A stretch of DNA of 64,000 bases, taken from JAGOCV01 sp049445855 (GTDB lineage Bacteria; Pseudomonadota; Gammaproteobacteria; Burkholderiales; Burkholderiaceae_C). Below are positions 1 to 9,125 of the stretch, piece after piece; the first letter of the stretch is position 1; each line of letters begins with the position of its first letter. The notes under the pieces were generated by a model, which was not told the DNA's origin, made no database searches, and was given only the letters and a program-made list of their open reading frames with translations. The translations under genes and the position numbers were made by a program. The stretch is from positions 1,426,001 to 1,490,000 of the forward strand of contig NZ_JBMSDV010000001.1 in NCBI RefSeq assembly GCF_049445855.1. The letters are read 5' to 3'.

Positions 1-37
1 ACCTGAAGTAAACCCCCGAAATTTCCAAGGAGCATCC

Positions 38-1147
38 ATGAAATCACGTGCCGCCGTCGCATTCAAGGCCGGAGAGCCGCTGCAGATCGTCGAGATCGAC
101 GTCGAGCCGCCGCGCAAGGGCGAAGTGCTGGTGAAGATCACCCACACCGGCGTCTGCCACACCGATGCGTTCACGCTCTCGGGCGACGACCCCGAGGGCC
201 TGTTCCCCGCCGTGCTCGGCCATGAAGGCGCAGGCATCGTGGTGGAGGTGGGCGAAGGCGTGACGAGCGTGAAGCCCGGCGACCATGTGATCCCGCTGTA
301 CACCGCCGAGTGTGGCGAGTGCCTGTTCTGCAAATCGGGCAAGACCAATCTGTGCGTCTCCGTGCGCGCCACGCAGGGCAAGGGCGTCATGCCCGACGGC
401 ACGACGCGCTTCTCGTACAACGGCCAGCCTGTCTACCACTACATGGGCTGCTCCACGTTCAGCGAGTACACGGTGGTGGCCGAAGTCTCGCTCGCGAAGA
501 TCAACCCCGAAGCGAACCCCGAGCAGGTCTGCCTGCTCGGCTGCGGCGTGACCACGGGCCTGGGCGCGGTGAAGAACACCGCCAAGGTTCAGCCCGGCGA
601 CACGGTGGCGGTGTTCGGCCTGGGCGGCATCGGCCTTGCGGTGATCCAGGGCGCGAAGCACGCCAAGGCCGGCCGGATCATCGCCATCGACACCAACCCT
701 TCGAAGTTCGAACTCGCACGTACCTTCGGCGCGACGGACTGCATCAACCCCAAGGACCACGAAAAGCCGATCCAGCAGGTCATTGTCGACATGACGACCT
801 GGGGCGTGGATCATTCGTTCGAATGCATCGGCAACGTGAATGTGATGCGCGCTGCGCTCGAATGCGCGCATCGCGGCTGGGGCCAGTCGGTCATCATCGG
901 TGTGGCGGGTGCAGGCCAGGAAATCTCCACGCGGCCGTTCCAGCTGGTGACCGGCCGCAAGTGGCTGGGTACGGCCTTCGGCGGCGTGAAGGGCCGCTCC
1001 CAACTCCCCGGCATGGTGGAGGACGCCATGAAAGGCGACATCCAGCTCGCGCCCTTCGTCACCCACACCCGCGCGCTGGACGGCATCAACGAAGCCTTCG
1101 ACCTGATGCACGAAGGCAAGTCGATCCGCACCGTGGTGCACTACTGA
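38..1147 (+). CDS. frmA: S-(hydroxymethyl)glutathione dehydrogenase (class III alcohol dehydrogenase)
   Basis: This enzyme oxidises S-hydroxymethylglutathione, the spontaneous adduct of formaldehyde and glutathione, to S-formylglutathione with NAD+. It is the first step of cytoplasmic formaldehyde detoxification. The 369-residue length is typical of class III zinc alcohol dehydrogenases. Catalytic zinc ligands C40, H62 and C169 and the structural zinc cysteines C92, C95, C98 and C106 are all visible. The Rossmann signature GLGGIG lies near residue 195. The ATG at 38 is preceded by an AAGGA motif at 27-31. The gene is followed after 18 bp by frmB on the same strand, as expected for a formaldehyde operon. 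No frmR-type regulator is visible, although only 37 bp upstream are in the window. Identification is very secure. Confidence 0.97.
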   Translation: MKSRAAVAFKAGEPLQIVEIDVEPPRKGEVLVKITHTGVCHTDAFTLSGDDPEGLFPAVLGHEGAGIVVEVGEGVTSVKPGDHVIPLYTAECGECLFCKSGKTNLCVSVRATQGKGVMPDGTTRFSYNGQPVYHYMGCSTFSEYTVVAEVSLAKINPEANPEQVCLLGCGVTTGLGAVKNTAKVQPGDTVAVFGLGGIGLAVIQGAKHAKAGRIIAIDTNPSKFELARTFGATDCINPKDHEKPIQQVIVDMTTWGVDHSFECIGNVNVMRAALECAHRGWGQSVIIGVAGAGQEISTRPFQLVTGRKWLGTAFGGVKGRSQLPGMVEDAMKGDIQLAPFVTHTRALDGINEAFDLMHEGKSIRTVVHY

Positions 1148-1165
1148 TCGCGAAAGGACGGGACG

Positions 1166-1999
1166 ATGGAACGCGTCGAACAGCACGCCAGTTTCGGCGG
1201 CCGGCAGGAGGTGTGGAAGCATGCGTCCACCACGCTGGGCTGCGACATGAAGTTCGGGCTCTACCTGCCGCCGAAGGCCGTCGCGGGCGAGCCGTGCCCG
1301 GTGCTCTACTGGCTGTCGGGCCTGACCTGCACCGAGCAGAACTTCATCACCAAGGCCGGCGCGCAGCAGTTCGCCGCACGGCATGAATTGATCGTCGTCG
1401 CGCCCGACACGAGTCCGCGCGGCGACGGCATCGCCAACGATGCGGCCTACGACCTCGGCCAGGGCGCGGGCTTCTATCTCAACGCCACGCAGGCGCCGTG
1501 GGCACCGCACTTCCGCATGGAAGACTATGTGGTCGATGAATTGCCGGCGGTGGTGGAGAGCCACGTGGCCACCACCGGCCGGCGCGGCATCTCCGGCCAC
1601 TCGATGGGCGGGCACGGCGCACTGACGCTCGCGCTGCGCCACCCGGGCCGCTATGCCAGCGTGTCGGCGTTCTCGCCGATCGTCGCGCCGACGCAGGTGC
1701 CGTGGGGGCAGAAGGCCTTCACCGCTTACCTCGGCGAAGACCGTTCGCAATGGGCACAGCACGACGCGGTGACACTCATTGCGGGCGCGAAGGAACGCCT
1801 GCCGCTGCTGGTGGACCAGGGCGATGCCGATGAATTCCTCGCAGGGCAGTTGAAGCCCGAACTGCTGAAGAACGCGTGCGACGCAGCGGGCCATCCGCTC
1901 ACGCTGCGCATGCAGCCCGGTTACGACCACAGCTACTACTTCATCGCGAGTTTCATCGGCGAGCACATCGCGCATCACGCGAAGGCACTGCGCGACTGA
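1166..1999 (+). CDS. frmB: S-formylglutathione hydrolase
   Basis: This is a serine hydrolase of the esterase D type that splits S-formylglutathione into formate and glutathione, completing the pathway begun by frmA just upstream. The protein has 277 residues, the normal family length. The nucleophile elbow GHSMGG places the catalytic serine at residue 146. The histidine of the triad is H255 in the motif GYDHSYYF, and D222 is the likely acid. The oxyanion-side motif SGLTCTEQNF around residues 51-60 is typical of the family. The gene converges on the minus-strand amidohydrolase gene, with only 12 bp between the two stop codons and no visible terminator. Confidence 0.96.
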   Translation: MERVEQHASFGGRQEVWKHASTTLGCDMKFGLYLPPKAVAGEPCPVLYWLSGLTCTEQNFITKAGAQQFAARHELIVVAPDTSPRGDGIANDAAYDLGQGAGFYLNATQAPWAPHFRMEDYVVDELPAVVESHVATTGRRGISGHSMGGHGALTLALRHPGRYASVSAFSPIVAPTQVPWGQKAFTAYLGEDRSQWAQHDAVTLIAGAKERLPLLVDQGDADEFLAGQLKPELLKNACDAAGHPLTLRMQPGYDHSYYFIASFIGEHIAHHAKALRD

Positions 2000-2011
2000 A
2001 GCCGGCGGACT

Positions 2012-2896
2012 TCAGCGCACGCCCGACGGGTCATCAATGCCCATCGGGAACGGCCAGTCGGAGCCGAAGACCACCTTGTCTTCACCCATCACCTCGCGCG
2101 CGAGCCGCAACGCGCCGGGGTGGTGCGCGATGCAGTCCGCCCAGAAGCGTCGTGCGGCCTGCAGCGGACGTTCCTGTTCGAGATCGACGCCCGGCCGGCT
2201 CGTGGTGAAGCCCTGCTCCATGCGCCCGCACAGCATCGGAAACACGCCGCCCGCATGCGCGAGGCAGAAGCGGATGCCGGGGTAGCGAGACGGAATGCCC
2301 GCCATCACCAGATGCGCGGCGGCGACACCCGTCTCGTACGGGTTACCCACCAGGTTCTCGAGATAGAAAGGCGCGAGGCGCGCATCGCCACACGCCCCGG
2401 GGTGCATGAAGACGAAGGACTTGCGCGCCTCGAGCCATTGCCAGAGCGGCTGGTAATGCGCTTCCGAGTACACGATATCCGGATGTCCGCCAGCCGCCAG
2501 TGCGATCCCTTCGAAGCGCGCATCGAATGATTCGAGCAAGGGCTCGATCAGCCCCGGATGCTCCAGCGGCAGGTAATACAGCGCGCCGAGGCGGCCGTTG
2601 CTCGCGCTGGCGATCGCCAGCAGCTCTTCATTGAGGTAGTTCACCCACGCCAGGGAATCGCTGGGCGGCAGATCCTGCCGGTATGTGGGCGGCGGCACCG
2701 AGATCAGTGCACGCTGCACACCCCGCGTGTCCATCCAGTCGATGAGCTTTTGCGGCTGGAACAGGCTCCTGATGCCGACGCGGTGCCCGTCGATCACCAT
2801 CGCCTGCTCCTCGGGCAGCCACCGCACGCCGGGAATGCCGGTCAGCCGCTCCGCGTTCACGGGGATGAGATGCGTGTGGACGTCGAGTTCGATCAT
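2012..2896 (-). CDS. Amidohydrolase-2 family protein, ACMSD-like decarboxylase or hydrolase
   Basis: This is a metal-dependent TIM-barrel enzyme of the family that includes aminocarboxymuconate-semialdehyde decarboxylase and 4-oxalomesaconate or pyrone hydrolases. The N-terminal motif DVHTH supplies H7 and H9. Further ligands are expected in FVFMHPG and CLAHAGG, and the C-terminal FGSDWP supplies the conserved aspartate. The protein has 294 residues. The ATG at 2896 was chosen because the protein then begins exactly at the conserved MIELDVHTH strand and overlaps the stop of the upstream dioxygenase gene by 4 bp (ATGA). A longer frame back to 3043 only reads through that gene. As the last gene of the catabolic minus-strand operon, it probably decarboxylates or hydrolyses a ring-cleavage product. 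The substrate is unknown. Confidence 0.85.
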   Translation of the reverse strand: MIELDVHTHLIPVNAERLTGIPGVRWLPEEQAMVIDGHRVGIRSLFQPQKLIDWMDTRGVQRALISVPPPTYRQDLPPSDSLAWVNYLNEELLAIASASNGRLGALYYLPLEHPGLIEPLLESFDARFEGIALAAGGHPDIVYSEAHYQPLWQWLEARKSFVFMHPGACGDARLAPFYLENLVGNPYETGVAAAHLVMAGIPSRYPGIRFCLAHAGGVFPMLCGRMEQGFTTSRPGVDLEQERPLQAARRFWADCIAHHPGALRLAREVMGEDKVVFGSDWPFPMGIDDPSGVR

Positions 2897-3807
2897 CGCG
2901 CTTCGTGGTTGGCGTTCATTTCCTTGCCCCAGAACTCCGGGGCCCAGTTCGGCCAGATGTAGGGCAGGTCGTTCCAGTCCTTGGACACCCAGTTCTCGCT
3001 GATCTTGTCCATGTCCGCGTAGTACTCGATCCAGCTGCCCCACGGGTCCCGCGCGTAGTAGAACAGGTTGGACGCCAGCGCGTGCCGGCCCACGCCGAAG
3101 CCTTCGGTGAAGCCTGCCTTGTGCATCTGCAGAGCCCCGAAGCCGATGTCATCGATCGAGTCCACCTGGAAGCTGCCGTGCTGAAAGCCCCGGTGCGTGC
3201 TGTTGATCAGGCCGAAGCAGTGGTGATCACGCACGCCCTGCCCGCCCGCCATGAACGACACCTTGCCCGCCGCGCGGTCGCTGGTGCGCAGGCCCAGCGC
3301 GTCGGCGTAGAACTTCTCGGTCTTCTCCCAGTCCTGCGTGAACATCAGCATGTGGCCCAGGCGGTTGGGCTTCACTTCGCGGCGCAGCTCCTGCCAGCGG
3401 TGGCGGTCCACGCGGGGCGTGACCAGCTGGGGTTCCAGCGACGGTTCGGGGCGGGGCTCCACGGGCACGAGGTTGACCCAGGTGCCCCACGGGTCCTGGA
3501 ACCACAGGCCGTCGCGCACTTCGCCGAACGGCGGGGTGACGGGCGGTGTGCCGAGCTTCTTCAGGTGTTCGCCGAACGCAGGCAGGTCTTTGGCGAGGAT
3601 GCCGAAGGAGAGGTGGTGCAGGCGTTTCTGCGAGCCGCCTTTGAGCACGACCATTTCTGCGGGGCCGGCTTCGAGGCTGCGCAGTTGCAGCGCGCCGCCT
3701 TCGTGCGTGGCCGCAAGCCCGAACGCGGTGTAGAAGCGCTCGGCCACTTCGACCTCGGGGACCTCCAGGCCGTAGCCGGCCAGGTGCTGTACGCGTAGCG
3801 TTTCCAT
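2893..3807 (-). CDS. VOC-superfamily extradiol-type ring-cleavage dioxygenase
   Basis: The protein is a two-domain vicinal-oxygen-chelate protein of 304 residues, the architecture of type I extradiol dioxygenases such as 2,3-dihydroxybiphenyl 1,2-dioxygenase. The putative Fe(II) ligands are H152 (in RLGHMLMF), H210 (in GFQHGSF) and E261 (in WIEYYAD), spaced almost as in the known enzymes. This suggests an active oxygenase rather than a structural homologue. Next to a flavin monooxygenase and an FAH-family hydrolase, it probably opens the ring of a catecholic or aminophenolic intermediate. The ring substrate cannot be read from the sequence. Stop and start codons overlap with the downstream amidohydrolase gene. 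The C-terminal segment (about residues 275-304) is tryptophan-rich. Confidence 0.86.
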   Translation of the reverse strand: METLRVQHLAGYGLEVPEVEVAERFYTAFGLAATHEGGALQLRSLEAGPAEMVVLKGGSQKRLHHLSFGILAKDLPAFGEHLKKLGTPPVTPPFGEVRDGLWFQDPWGTWVNLVPVEPRPEPSLEPQLVTPRVDRHRWQELRREVKPNRLGHMLMFTQDWEKTEKFYADALGLRTSDRAAGKVSFMAGGQGVRDHHCFGLINSTHRGFQHGSFQVDSIDDIGFGALQMHKAGFTEGFGVGRHALASNLFYYARDPWGSWIEYYADMDKISENWVSKDWNDLPYIWPNWAPEFWGKEMNANHEAR

Positions 3808-3818
3808 GGTTTTCCTTT

Positions 3819-4730
3819 TCAGAGCGGCTGGTAGCCGGCGAGGTCGGTCTTGCGCATGCGGTTGCGCAGTTCGCCCAGACCCGTTGCGCGTGCGATGAGT
3901 TCGTCGCCCTCCTTCAGGAAGACGGGCGGTGTGCGCGCGTTGCCGATACCGCTGGGCGTACCGGTGAGCAGGATGTCGCCGGCGTTGAGCGTCATGCCGA
4001 ACGAGAGTTCCGACACGAGCTCATCGACGGGGAACGCCATCTGCGACGCACTCGCCTGCTGCATCAGCGTCCCGTTGAGCTCGAATTCGATGGTCGTCTT
4101 CTGCAGGTCGAGGTCGTCGCGCAGCACGATCCACGGGCCGAGGGGCATGGTGCCGTCGATGCTCTTGCCCTTGAGCCACTGGCCGCCGTGGCGGCGCTGC
4201 AGATCGCGTTGCGACACGTCGTTGGCCAGGCAATAGCCGAAGACATGCGACAGGGCCTTGTCGCGCGGGATACTGCGACCACCCTTGCCGATGATCAGCA
4301 CGATCTCGGCCTCGTAGTCCCATTTGGCGGAGACCGCTGCGTCGAACGCGATGTCATCGCACGGGCCGATGACCACGCCCGGCGCCTTGGTGAAGAAGGT
4401 CGGCGCATCAGGCTTGGGCACGTCCTGGCCTTCGCGCTTGCCTTCGCTTTCGTAGAAGTGGTCCCAGTAGTTCCAGCCGGTGCACAGCACGTCGCGCGTG
4501 AAGCGCTGGATGGGCGCCAGGACCTTCGCGTCCGCAAGCGACACGCGCTCGGCGTTCGACGCATTCTCGAGTGCGCGCAGCGCCGTGACGGCAACATCAC
4601 CCGCCTGGATGATGCTGACGACGTCGCCGAGTTCGCGCGGCGCGAGCACGGCGGTCCCCGCGTCGCCGAAGATGCAGGCGACGCGCTTGTCGCCGCCCGC
4701 CAGGACAGTTCCGAGTTTCATCGGTGTCAT
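3819..4730 (-). CDS. Fumarylacetoacetate hydrolase (FAH) family protein
   Basis: FAH-fold enzymes cleave C-C bonds, decarboxylate or isomerise 2-oxo acids that arise from ring cleavage. The metal-binding set E140, E142 and D171 is visible in YEAEIVL and LANDVSQRD. The motif GTPSGIGNARTPPVFLKEGD near the C terminus is characteristic of the fold. The protein has 303 residues. The ATG at 4730 gives MTPMKLGTV; an alternative ATG at 4721 gives MKLGTV, and neither has a strong ribosome-binding site. The gene lies between ridA and the dioxygenase in the same operon. It is the natural candidate to process the ring-fission product, as hydrolase, decarboxylase or isomerase. Confidence 0.9.
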   Translation of the reverse strand: MTPMKLGTVLAGGDKRVACIFGDAGTAVLAPRELGDVVSIIQAGDVAVTALRALENASNAERVSLADAKVLAPIQRFTRDVLCTGWNYWDHFYESEGKREGQDVPKPDAPTFFTKAPGVVIGPCDDIAFDAAVSAKWDYEAEIVLIIGKGGRSIPRDKALSHVFGYCLANDVSQRDLQRRHGGQWLKGKSIDGTMPLGPWIVLRDDLDLQKTTIEFELNGTLMQQASASQMAFPVDELVSELSFGMTLNAGDILLTGTPSGIGNARTPPVFLKEGDELIARATGLGELRNRMRKTDLAGYQPL

Positions 4731-4742
4731 CGGTGGGTGCCT

Positions 4743-5138
4743 TCAGTCCGGGAGCACGGCGATCGCGCTGATCTCGATCAGGTACTCGGGCGAGACCATC
4801 TTGGAGACTTCGACCATCGTCGAGGCAGGCAACGGCGCCTCGAAGTATTCGGCGCGCACCTTGTGGATCACGCTGAAGTGCTCGATGTTGCGCACGTACA
4901 CGTCCACGCGGCAGATGTCCTTGAGCGTGCCGCCCGCGGCTTCGACGGCCGCCTTCAGGTTGTCGCAGACCTGGCGGGTCTGCAGCTCCACGTTGCCGAT
5001 GCCGGTGATGCTGCCGTCCTTCGCACGGGCCGTCATGCCCGAGATGAACAGCATGCGCCCCTTGGCCTCGATCATGGTGGCTTGCGAGAAGTGGCCGTTC
5101 GGCGTGGCCAGCAGCGGGGAGGTGATCTGTTGTTTCAT
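4743..5138 (-). CDS. RidA family (YjgF/YER057c/UK114) protein
   Basis: This is a small (131 residues) trimeric-fold protein of the family that includes reactive imine or enamine deaminase RidA and 2-aminomuconate deaminase. The start at 5138 (MKQQITSPLL) follows an AAGAGA motif, and a longer frame would only read into the Ldh-type gene. Conserved family elements include LFISGMTA and the later segment CRVDVYVRNI. In a catabolic operon beside an ACMSD-like amidohydrolase and a ring-cleavage dioxygenase, a deaminase acting on an amino-muconate type intermediate is plausible. General scavenging of enamine by-products is equally possible. Confidence 0.87.
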   Translation of the reverse strand: MKQQITSPLLATPNGHFSQATMIEAKGRMLFISGMTARAKDGSITGIGNVELQTRQVCDNLKAAVEAAGGTLKDICRVDVYVRNIEHFSVIHKVRAEYFEAPLPASTMVEVSKMVSPEYLIEISAIAVLPD

Positions 5139-5155
5139 GGTCTCTTGTCTTTCTT

Positions 5156-6211
5156 TCAGAGGGTCTGGATGCGGCTCGCGATGCCTGCGTCCTTCGCGAG
5201 CGTGTTGAGTTGTTCCGGCAGGTTGGCCGGCAAGGGACACTGCGTGCCGCAAGCTTCGCGGCGCGCGCGCTCGAGATCGCCCGGCGCGTAGATGCGCGAT
5301 GTTCCCGGCGCCGCCTTCGAATCGCGCACGCCCTGCGCGAACGCGGCGACGCCAGCGTCGATGCCCTGCCCGCCGCCCACCTTCGATGCGTCGATGGCGA
5401 TGAACGTGTGCGAGCAGTTGTACGGCTGATCGAGGTTCGAGTACAGCGGCCGCACCGCAGCACCGACACCGCCGCCCGACAATGCACCGCAGAGCAGGTC
5501 GATGGCAACGGCGAGGCCGAAGCCCTTGGGCCCGGCAGCCGGCAGCAGCATGCCGTCGATGGCGGCCTGCGCGTCGGTGGTCGGTTGCCCGTCGGCATCG
5601 GTCGCCCAGCCTTCGGGGATCGGCTGGCCTTGTGAGGCGGCCACGCGGATCTTGCCCATGGCCGACGCGCTCATCGCCATGTCCACCACGAGCGGCTTGT
5701 CTTCATGCGCTGGAAAGGCGATCGACAGCGGGTTGTTGCCCACCACACGTTCGGCACCACCCGGCGCAGGCATCAGCGGCCTGGTGTTCGACAGCGCGAA
5801 GCCGATCATGCCGGCACGCGTGAACCGGCGTGTCCAGTAGGCGGCCGCGCCGAAGTGGAAGCCGTCGCGCACCGTGACGACCGACACACCGTGTTCACGC
5901 GCACGCGCGATGGCCAGAGAGACAGCCTGTTGTGACGACACCTGGCCCAGCGTGTTCGCGGCCGACATGACGACGAGTCCGCCGTGGTCTTCGACGATGA
6001 CGGGTTTCGCGGTCAGCGACACACTGCCCGTCTTCACACGCTCCACGTACATCGGCAGCAGCATCACGCCATGCGACGCCACTCCCTCCATATCCGCCGT
6101 CACCAGCGAATCGGCCAGCAGCGCGGCGTCGGCTTCGGGTGCGCCGAGTGAAGTGAACAGTTCGGTGACCAGCGCGAGCAGCGCACCGGTTTCGACTTTG
6201 ACCTGGGCCAT
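5156..6211 (-). CDS. Ldh/malate/ureidoglycolate dehydrogenase family oxidoreductase
   Basis: This 351-residue protein belongs to the NAD(P)-dependent dehydrogenase family of YiaK, ureidoglycolate dehydrogenase and archaeal-type malate dehydrogenase, which act on 2-hydroxy or 2-oxo acids. Typical segments are VTADMEGVASHGV, DGFHFGAAAYW, VGNNPLSIAFP and PKGFGLAVAIDLL. It does not carry a Rossmann GxGxxG motif, as is normal for this fold. The start at 6211 lies 2 bp beyond the stop of the upstream cupin gene, showing tight coupling. Within the pathway it would oxidise or reduce a small hydroxy or keto acid from the aromatic lower pathway. The substrate is not predictable. Confidence 0.9.
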   Translation of the reverse strand: MAQVKVETGALLALVTELFTSLGAPEADAALLADSLVTADMEGVASHGVMLLPMYVERVKTGSVSLTAKPVIVEDHGGLVVMSAANTLGQVSSQQAVSLAIARAREHGVSVVTVRDGFHFGAAAYWTRRFTRAGMIGFALSNTRPLMPAPGGAERVVGNNPLSIAFPAHEDKPLVVDMAMSASAMGKIRVAASQGQPIPEGWATDADGQPTTDAQAAIDGMLLPAAGPKGFGLAVAIDLLCGALSGGGVGAAVRPLYSNLDQPYNCSHTFIAIDASKVGGGQGIDAGVAAFAQGVRDSKAAPGTSRIYAPGDLERARREACGTQCPLPANLPEQLNTLAKDAGIASRIQTL

Positions 6212-6213
6212 GC

Positions 6214-6636
6214 TCAGTGCGCGTCGCGCTCGTCGGTGTACCAGTCGGGCATCTGCGGGTAGTGCGGGCCGTCGTAGATCTCCACGACCACCGTTTCCTC
6301 ATGCGCCAGCGTGGGTCCGTGCACGTTGCCCTTGGGGTTGCAGTAGAACGAACCGGGCAGCAGCGTCACGCCGGTGCTGGTGTACTCGTACTTGCCGCTC
6401 AGGCAGAACATGAACTGGTTCGATGCATGGCTGTGCGGCTTGGGAATGCTTGCGCCTTTTGCGAAGCGGATCAGCGCGATGGACGCGCCCGTGGCTTCGT
6501 CGCGCCAGAGCATTTTCTCGGCCACGCCCTTGAGCGACTTCTCGCGCCATTCGACCTGGCCGGTGTGGATGAGGATTTCTTCGAGCGACGGAGCGCCGGG
6601 CAGTTTGGCCAGCGTTTCTGCAGCGGTTTGTGACAT
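6214..6636 (-). CDS. Cupin-domain protein
   Basis: This is a single-domain cupin of 140 residues. The metal-binding motif is visible as KPHSHASNQFMFCLSGKYEY (residues about 67-86) followed by NPKGNVHGP, which supplies a further histidine. Cupins of this size include ring-cleaving dioxygenases, isomerases and ChrR-like anti-sigma or sensor domains. Its position between the transporter genes and the Ldh-type gene of the operon suggests a catalytic or accessory role in the same pathway. A second oxygenase is possible but cannot be claimed from the sequence. Confidence 0.85.
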   Translation of the reverse strand: MSQTAAETLAKLPGAPSLEEILIHTGQVEWREKSLKGVAEKMLWRDEATGASIALIRFAKGASIPKPHSHASNQFMFCLSGKYEYTSTGVTLLPGSFYCNPKGNVHGPTLAHEETVVVEIYDGPHYPQMPDWYTDERDAH

Positions 6637-6677
6637 TGACGACTTCCTTTGGATGAGGTTTCGGTTCGGGCGCGGTT

Positions 6678-7444
6678 TCAGTGCGCCGGGGGCGGGGGCG
6701 GCAGCCAGCCCGCGATGAGTTTTTCGAACAGGACCACCATCACGTACACCAGCATGCCCAGCACCGAGAGTGCGAACAGCGCGGCGAACGCGAGCGGCGT
6801 GTTGATCTGCGACGTGGCGCTCAGCAGCAGGAAGCCAAGGCCTTCACTGGAGCCGACGAATTCGCCGATCACCGCGCCGATGACGGCGAGCGTGATGGCG
6901 ACCTTGGCGCCGGTGATGACGAACGGCAGCGCCGCCGGGAACTGGATCATCGAGAACACCTGCCAGCGCGAGGTGCGCAGGCTGCGAGCCAGCTCCAGCA
7001 GTTCCTTGGGTGTGGACTGCAGTCCGGCGGCCGTGTCCACGATGATCGGGAAGAACGCCACCAGCCAGGCAATGGCCAGCTTCGACTCCATGCCCGTGCC
7101 GAGCCACACGAGCAGGATGGGTGCGAGCGCCACCTTGGGTACCGACTGCAGCGCCACCAGCAACGGGTAGAACGTGAGGTTCACCCAGCGGAAGCTGGAG
7201 ACGGCCACCGCGATGGGAATGCCCAGCACCAGCGCCAGGATGAATCCGTACATCGTCGCCTTGAAGGTGATCCAGCCTTCGGTGACCAGCGCATGCCAGT
7301 GCTTGACGACTGCGGCGGCCACTTCATAAGGCGTCGGCAGGACAGCGGAAGGCATCTTCCACGCCATGCAGACAAGTTGCCAGAGCCCCAGCGTGATCAG
7401 CACGCCGAGGATGGGATAGAGGGTCTTCTCGATTGAATCGCGGT

Positions 7445-7448
<4 letters not shown>
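6678..7448 (-). CDS. ABC transporter permease, NitT/TauT/SsuC type
   Basis: The protein has 256 residues and about six hydrophobic helices. The EAA-like coupling loop is visible as ELARSLRTSRWQVFSMIQFP (near residues 151-170), the hallmark of inner-membrane permeases of nitrate, taurine and sulfonate-type importers. The gene overlaps the upstream ATPase gene by 4 bp (ATGA), so the two are translated as a unit. The periplasmic binding protein of the same type is encoded on the opposite strand at 9126. The importer parts are therefore split between the two arms of the divergent regulon. The substrate is presumably the aromatic growth compound. Confidence 0.92.
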
Positions 7449-8257
<809 letters not shown>

Positions 8258-8296
8258 GAAAAGTCCTGTTGTGCGAAAGGCACCATGCCGTTCGTC

Positions 8297-8334
8297 GTTG
8301 ACATATCATGTGAAATATCATGAAATATGTCAAC
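8297..8334. promoter_or_regulatory. Palindromic operator and overlapping divergent promoter elements of the GntR regulon
   Basis: A perfect 10-bp inverted repeat (GTTGACATAT at 8297-8306 and its complement ATATGTCAAC at 8325-8334) flanks an 18-bp AT-rich spacer. The spacer region contains two copies of an ATATCATG element. Each arm carries TTGACA on one of the two strands, matching the sigma-70 -35 consensus. The site therefore could place RNA polymerase in both directions and be blocked or bent by one bound dimer. It lies between the ATPase gene and gntR. It is the obvious candidate for the GntR binding site and for autoregulation. Matching -10 boxes are poor. Confidence 0.72.
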
Positions 8335-8360
8335 AGCATCGAACAAGGAGGATGCGATCC

Positions 8361-9050
8361 ATGGCGACCGGACCTGAAAAACCACGAAGCAAGGCACGTG
8401 CCACGGCGGCACCGGGCGTGCCGTTGTCGCAGCAGGCCTACGAGATCATCAAGACCAAGATCCTCTCGCTGGAACTCAAGCCCGGCTCGTTCATGAATGA
8501 AGCCGAGTTCTGCGACATCACCGGCATCGGGCGCATGCCGGTGCACCAGGCCATCCATCGCCTGCAGGCCGAGGGCCTGATCGAAGTCATCCCGCGCAAG
8601 GGGATCATCGTGCGCTCCGATTCACTGCACGACATCCTCGCGTTGCTCGAAGCACGGCTGGCCATGGAGCCCAACATCGCGGCACTCGCGGCCCAGCGCA
8701 TCACCAAGGAGCAGGTGAACGAGCTGCGCTCGCTGCTGCAGAAGTCCAAGGCCATGCATAGCCAGCAGCAGCGCGAGTCGTTCCGCATGATCGACCGCGC
8801 GTTCCACACCATCGTGTCCGACGCGTGCGGCAACAAGATCCTGACCGACGCGCAGCGCCCGCTGCAGGAGCGCTCCGACACGATCTGGCACCTGTCCATC
8901 ATGCCGGACGAGGACCTGGACGTGACGCAACGCGAGCACGAGGCGATCCTCAAGGCGATCCTCAATCACGACGCGACGGCGGCACACAAGGCCATGGAAA
9001 CCCATCTGCTGTCGCTGCAGAAACGCATCCTCAAGGCATCGCGCAAGTAA
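8361..9050 (+). CDS. GntR family transcriptional regulator (FadR/FCD subfamily)
   Basis: The winged-helix domain covers roughly residues 22-85 (QAYEIIKTKIL, then GIGRMPVHQAIHRLQAEGLI and the wing VIPRKGIIV). An FCD effector-binding domain occupies the rest. The ATG at 8361 was chosen because AAGGAGG at 8345-8351 is ideally spaced from it, whereas the ATG at 8352 is too close to that site. The protein has 229 residues. The gene sits at the centre of the divergent catabolic regulon, beside a long palindrome. It most likely represses both arms until a pathway intermediate, probably a carboxylic acid, binds the FCD domain. Confidence 0.93.
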   Translation: MATGPEKPRSKARATAAPGVPLSQQAYEIIKTKILSLELKPGSFMNEAEFCDITGIGRMPVHQAIHRLQAEGLIEVIPRKGIIVRSDSLHDILALLEARLAMEPNIAALAAQRITKEQVNELRSLLQKSKAMHSQQQRESFRMIDRAFHTIVSDACGNKILTDAQRPLQERSDTIWHLSIMPDEDLDVTQREHEAILKAILNHDATAAHKAMETHLLSLQKRILKASRK

Positions 9051-9125
9051 ACACAGAAAGCCCAGGAGACACCCCCAACCCAGCCCGGCGTCCGCAAGGC
9101 GCCACCACCCTCGAAAGGTTCCCTC

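Noticed and set aside
44..1978. A 644-codon open frame on the minus strand opposite frmA and frmB
   Set aside because: It lies fully antisense to two clear enzymes, shows no recognisable domain, and has the His/Arg/Ala-rich composition expected of a mirror frame in GC-rich coding DNA.
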